Below, one piece after another: positions 1-60,000 of a stretch of 60,000 nucleotides of DNA. This DNA comes from Tubiluchus corallicola. Taxonomy: Eukaryota; Priapulida; Priapulimorpha; Priapulimorphida; Tubiluchidae. The position numbers and the translations under genes were made by a program. The notes below the pieces were generated by a model, which was not told the origin of the DNA, searched no databases, and saw only the letters and a list, made by a program, of their open reading frames with translations. The DNA is taken from the NCBI GenBank assembly GCA_030141605.1, contig JAQGDQ010000005.1, positions 1,676,180 to 1,736,179 on the forward strand, written 5' to 3'. Position 1 is the stretch's first letter. Each line of letters opens with the position of its first letter.

Positions 1-410
1 TGTCGAGAGTAACCTGCCTAGGCGTGTTTACAGTAGACAATCAATCAACTCGCAATAACTGTCGAAGAATGTGCAATTTCTTGCTGACAGTAACTCACAA
101 CTAGTTCACCCTTGTGAGTTTCCTGTCAGAGATAAAACTCTCTAGTTTGAACGTGCCCTAAGATGAAATCTAAACAGGTAAATTTATCTTAGCCACATTT
201 GGATGTAACTTATCCAAGTAGAGAGTCAGAATCAGTAAGGAACATGGAAAGAAAGAGTGAACCCGGATAGTTAAAAGCCATTTAGCGACTAGCCTCAGTG
301 TGGCTTAACTTCGGTTAAAGTATATGTCATGGCAATATGAGCATCAGATTGCCCCAAAAATCTTGGCAGTGAGTAACGCCCGGGTGTAATGATGAATAAG
401 ATTAACTTGC
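1..410 (-). other. Start of intron 28 of the minus collagen gene
   Basis: No Gly-X-Y coding or other exon is recognisable here. The open frame running on from exon 28 loses all collagen character at the GCAAGT site, so it is taken as intron. Confidence 0.7.
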
Positions 411-20742
<20,332 letters not shown>

Positions 20743-21402
20743 CTTAAAAACTTCACCCAAAATGCACTAATTACAACACACCGGTGCCGCAGCTCACTGC
20801 TACCTGTGGCACAACTTCCCAGGTAGCTAGCTGCAATTTTAGCGATGACTATTAATCCTAAATCGACAAAAATATTTCCATGTTGGTTGTGTCGAAATGG
20901 CAGCCTCTTGCAGATGATGCTGCTGCAGATTCACAACTTCGAAAGTAGACAGCCGTTTACGAACTATTTACAAATGATCAAAGTAGTGCACGCAAACGCT
21001 TGCAAAAATTAACTTTTTGGTATATCTAGCGTAAGTACGCAACATTTTTAAAGAAATCATGTTGATTTTCGAGCTAGCTAAATACACACTGTCCATAAAT
21101 TTAATCGCATGTTAGCTGAAAAACTCACACGGAGCGAAGTAATATGAATTATGCAGCGTTAAGCCACGCCTCCTCGCAACTTTTCCTATCTTGCGAACGC
21201 TATTGACGATCGCAGAGTAGGAAAGATTTGCATCGTCTTTCTGTTTCCATCAAAATACTCATGGCAGAAAAGTGACAAAAACGATAATTTAATCAAGGTT
21301 TGGCGTGTAAAGCGCAAAGGCTCGTTTGGCGACAGAAAGAGGCCTAAATCTGTGTATTTAGGTCTGAAAATTTGTTTGCATTTAACTTCATGGTCAAGCA
21401 AA
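20743..21402. promoter_or_regulatory. Shared bidirectional promoter / 5' UTR region of the collagen IV pair
   Basis: The 660 bp between divergent start codons. No convincing TATA box at either side. GCCACGCCTCCTCGC at 21163-21177 is a GC/CACC-type box, the kind of site (Sp/KLF) used by the vertebrate COL4A1/COL4A2 shared promoter. E-box-like CAGGTAG lies at 20821 and inverted ACCTG at 20801. Transcription start sites cannot be placed from sequence; either gene could have a 5' UTR exon here. Role inferred from gene arrangement. Confidence 0.75.
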
Positions 21403-59642
<38,240 letters not shown>

Positions 59643-60000
59643 GTATGTCAGTAGTAACCTCTGGTTTACATTAAATTACATAATCGGTTTTTACCTAAAA
59701 AGTTTTGTAGCTGGTTAAGTTAACATCTACAAAAACAGAAACTGCAAATCTACTTGCAGATATAAAAAGGTATTCTTGTTAAAAGCCTTCACCAGCTATT
59801 TTCAACTTCTAAAAGCTATTATTAAAAATATCTTTTTATACCTGCAACTCCATTCATTGAGTGCAATGATGCCTGTTTTTGTCATTATTTTGCAAGTGAC
59901 ATGGTATGAAGTTCTAATTTTATTATGAAAGTTGCATTAGCTTTATAAAATATAAGTGCTTTGTTATCTAGTTTTGCATTTATTTGGTGCGCTAAATTTC
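59643..60000 (+). other. Intron 39 (incomplete) of the plus collagen gene
   Basis: 358 bp to the window end without a recognisable NC1 exon. The following NC1 exon(s) must lie downstream. Confidence 0.75.

Overview
The window is metazoan nuclear DNA: AT-rich, full of GT-AG introns and decayed transposable elements, with no bacterial-style gene organisation. It is dominated by two large type IV (basement-membrane) collagen genes arranged head to head, with 660 bp between their start codons. I cannot name the species. The AT bias, introns of about 0.1-3 kb, TTA/TAA-tailed retroelements and a degenerate TTAGGG-type tract suggest a non-vertebrate animal (cnidarian, tunicate or sponge are all possible).

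Left half (411-20742, minus strand): the 5' two thirds of a collagen IV alpha chain. I traced 28 coding exons, about 1007 residues: signal peptide, cysteine-containing 7S segment and interrupted Gly-X-Y helix. Its 3' end and NC1 domain lie beyond base 1. By position and 7S type it is the alpha1-like partner.

Centre (20743-21402): shared, presumably bidirectional, promoter region with no clear TATA box, a GC/CACC-type box and a short overlapping upstream ORF ahead of the plus-strand gene.

Right half (21403-59642, plus strand): the partner chain. I traced 39 coding exons, 4950 nt = 1650 codons: signal peptide, an unusual Arg/Asp/Tyr-rich spacer, 7S, a long triple helix, and about the first 60% of the NC1 domain before the window ends. 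The NC1 sequence is alpha2(IV)-like ([34 protein letters not shown]). A 16.7-kb intron (21651-38341) separates the signal/spacer exons from the 7S exon.

The two genes share early exon lengths (135-45-63 nt, later 63-78-117/120-54-63 nt) and the same switch from intact-Gly (phase 0) to split-Gly (phase 1) junctions, so they are paralogues from a duplicated ancestor. Their products are expected to assemble into heterotrimeric protomers of the basement-membrane network.

Introns carry: an inverted-repeat element enclosing a decayed ORF (4.1-6.56 kb), telomere-like repeats (7.0 kb), a diverged satellite (13.3-14.3 kb), two copies of a TTAA-flanked MITE (23.3 and 32.8 kb), a tRNA-derived SINE with a long TAA tail (32.3 kb), a LINE reverse-transcriptase fossil (50.3-51.0 kb), retroelement tails, and several local duplications. 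One of these copied the start of an exon and made a potential poison exon (3.2-3.5 kb). I see no wholly novel gene system.
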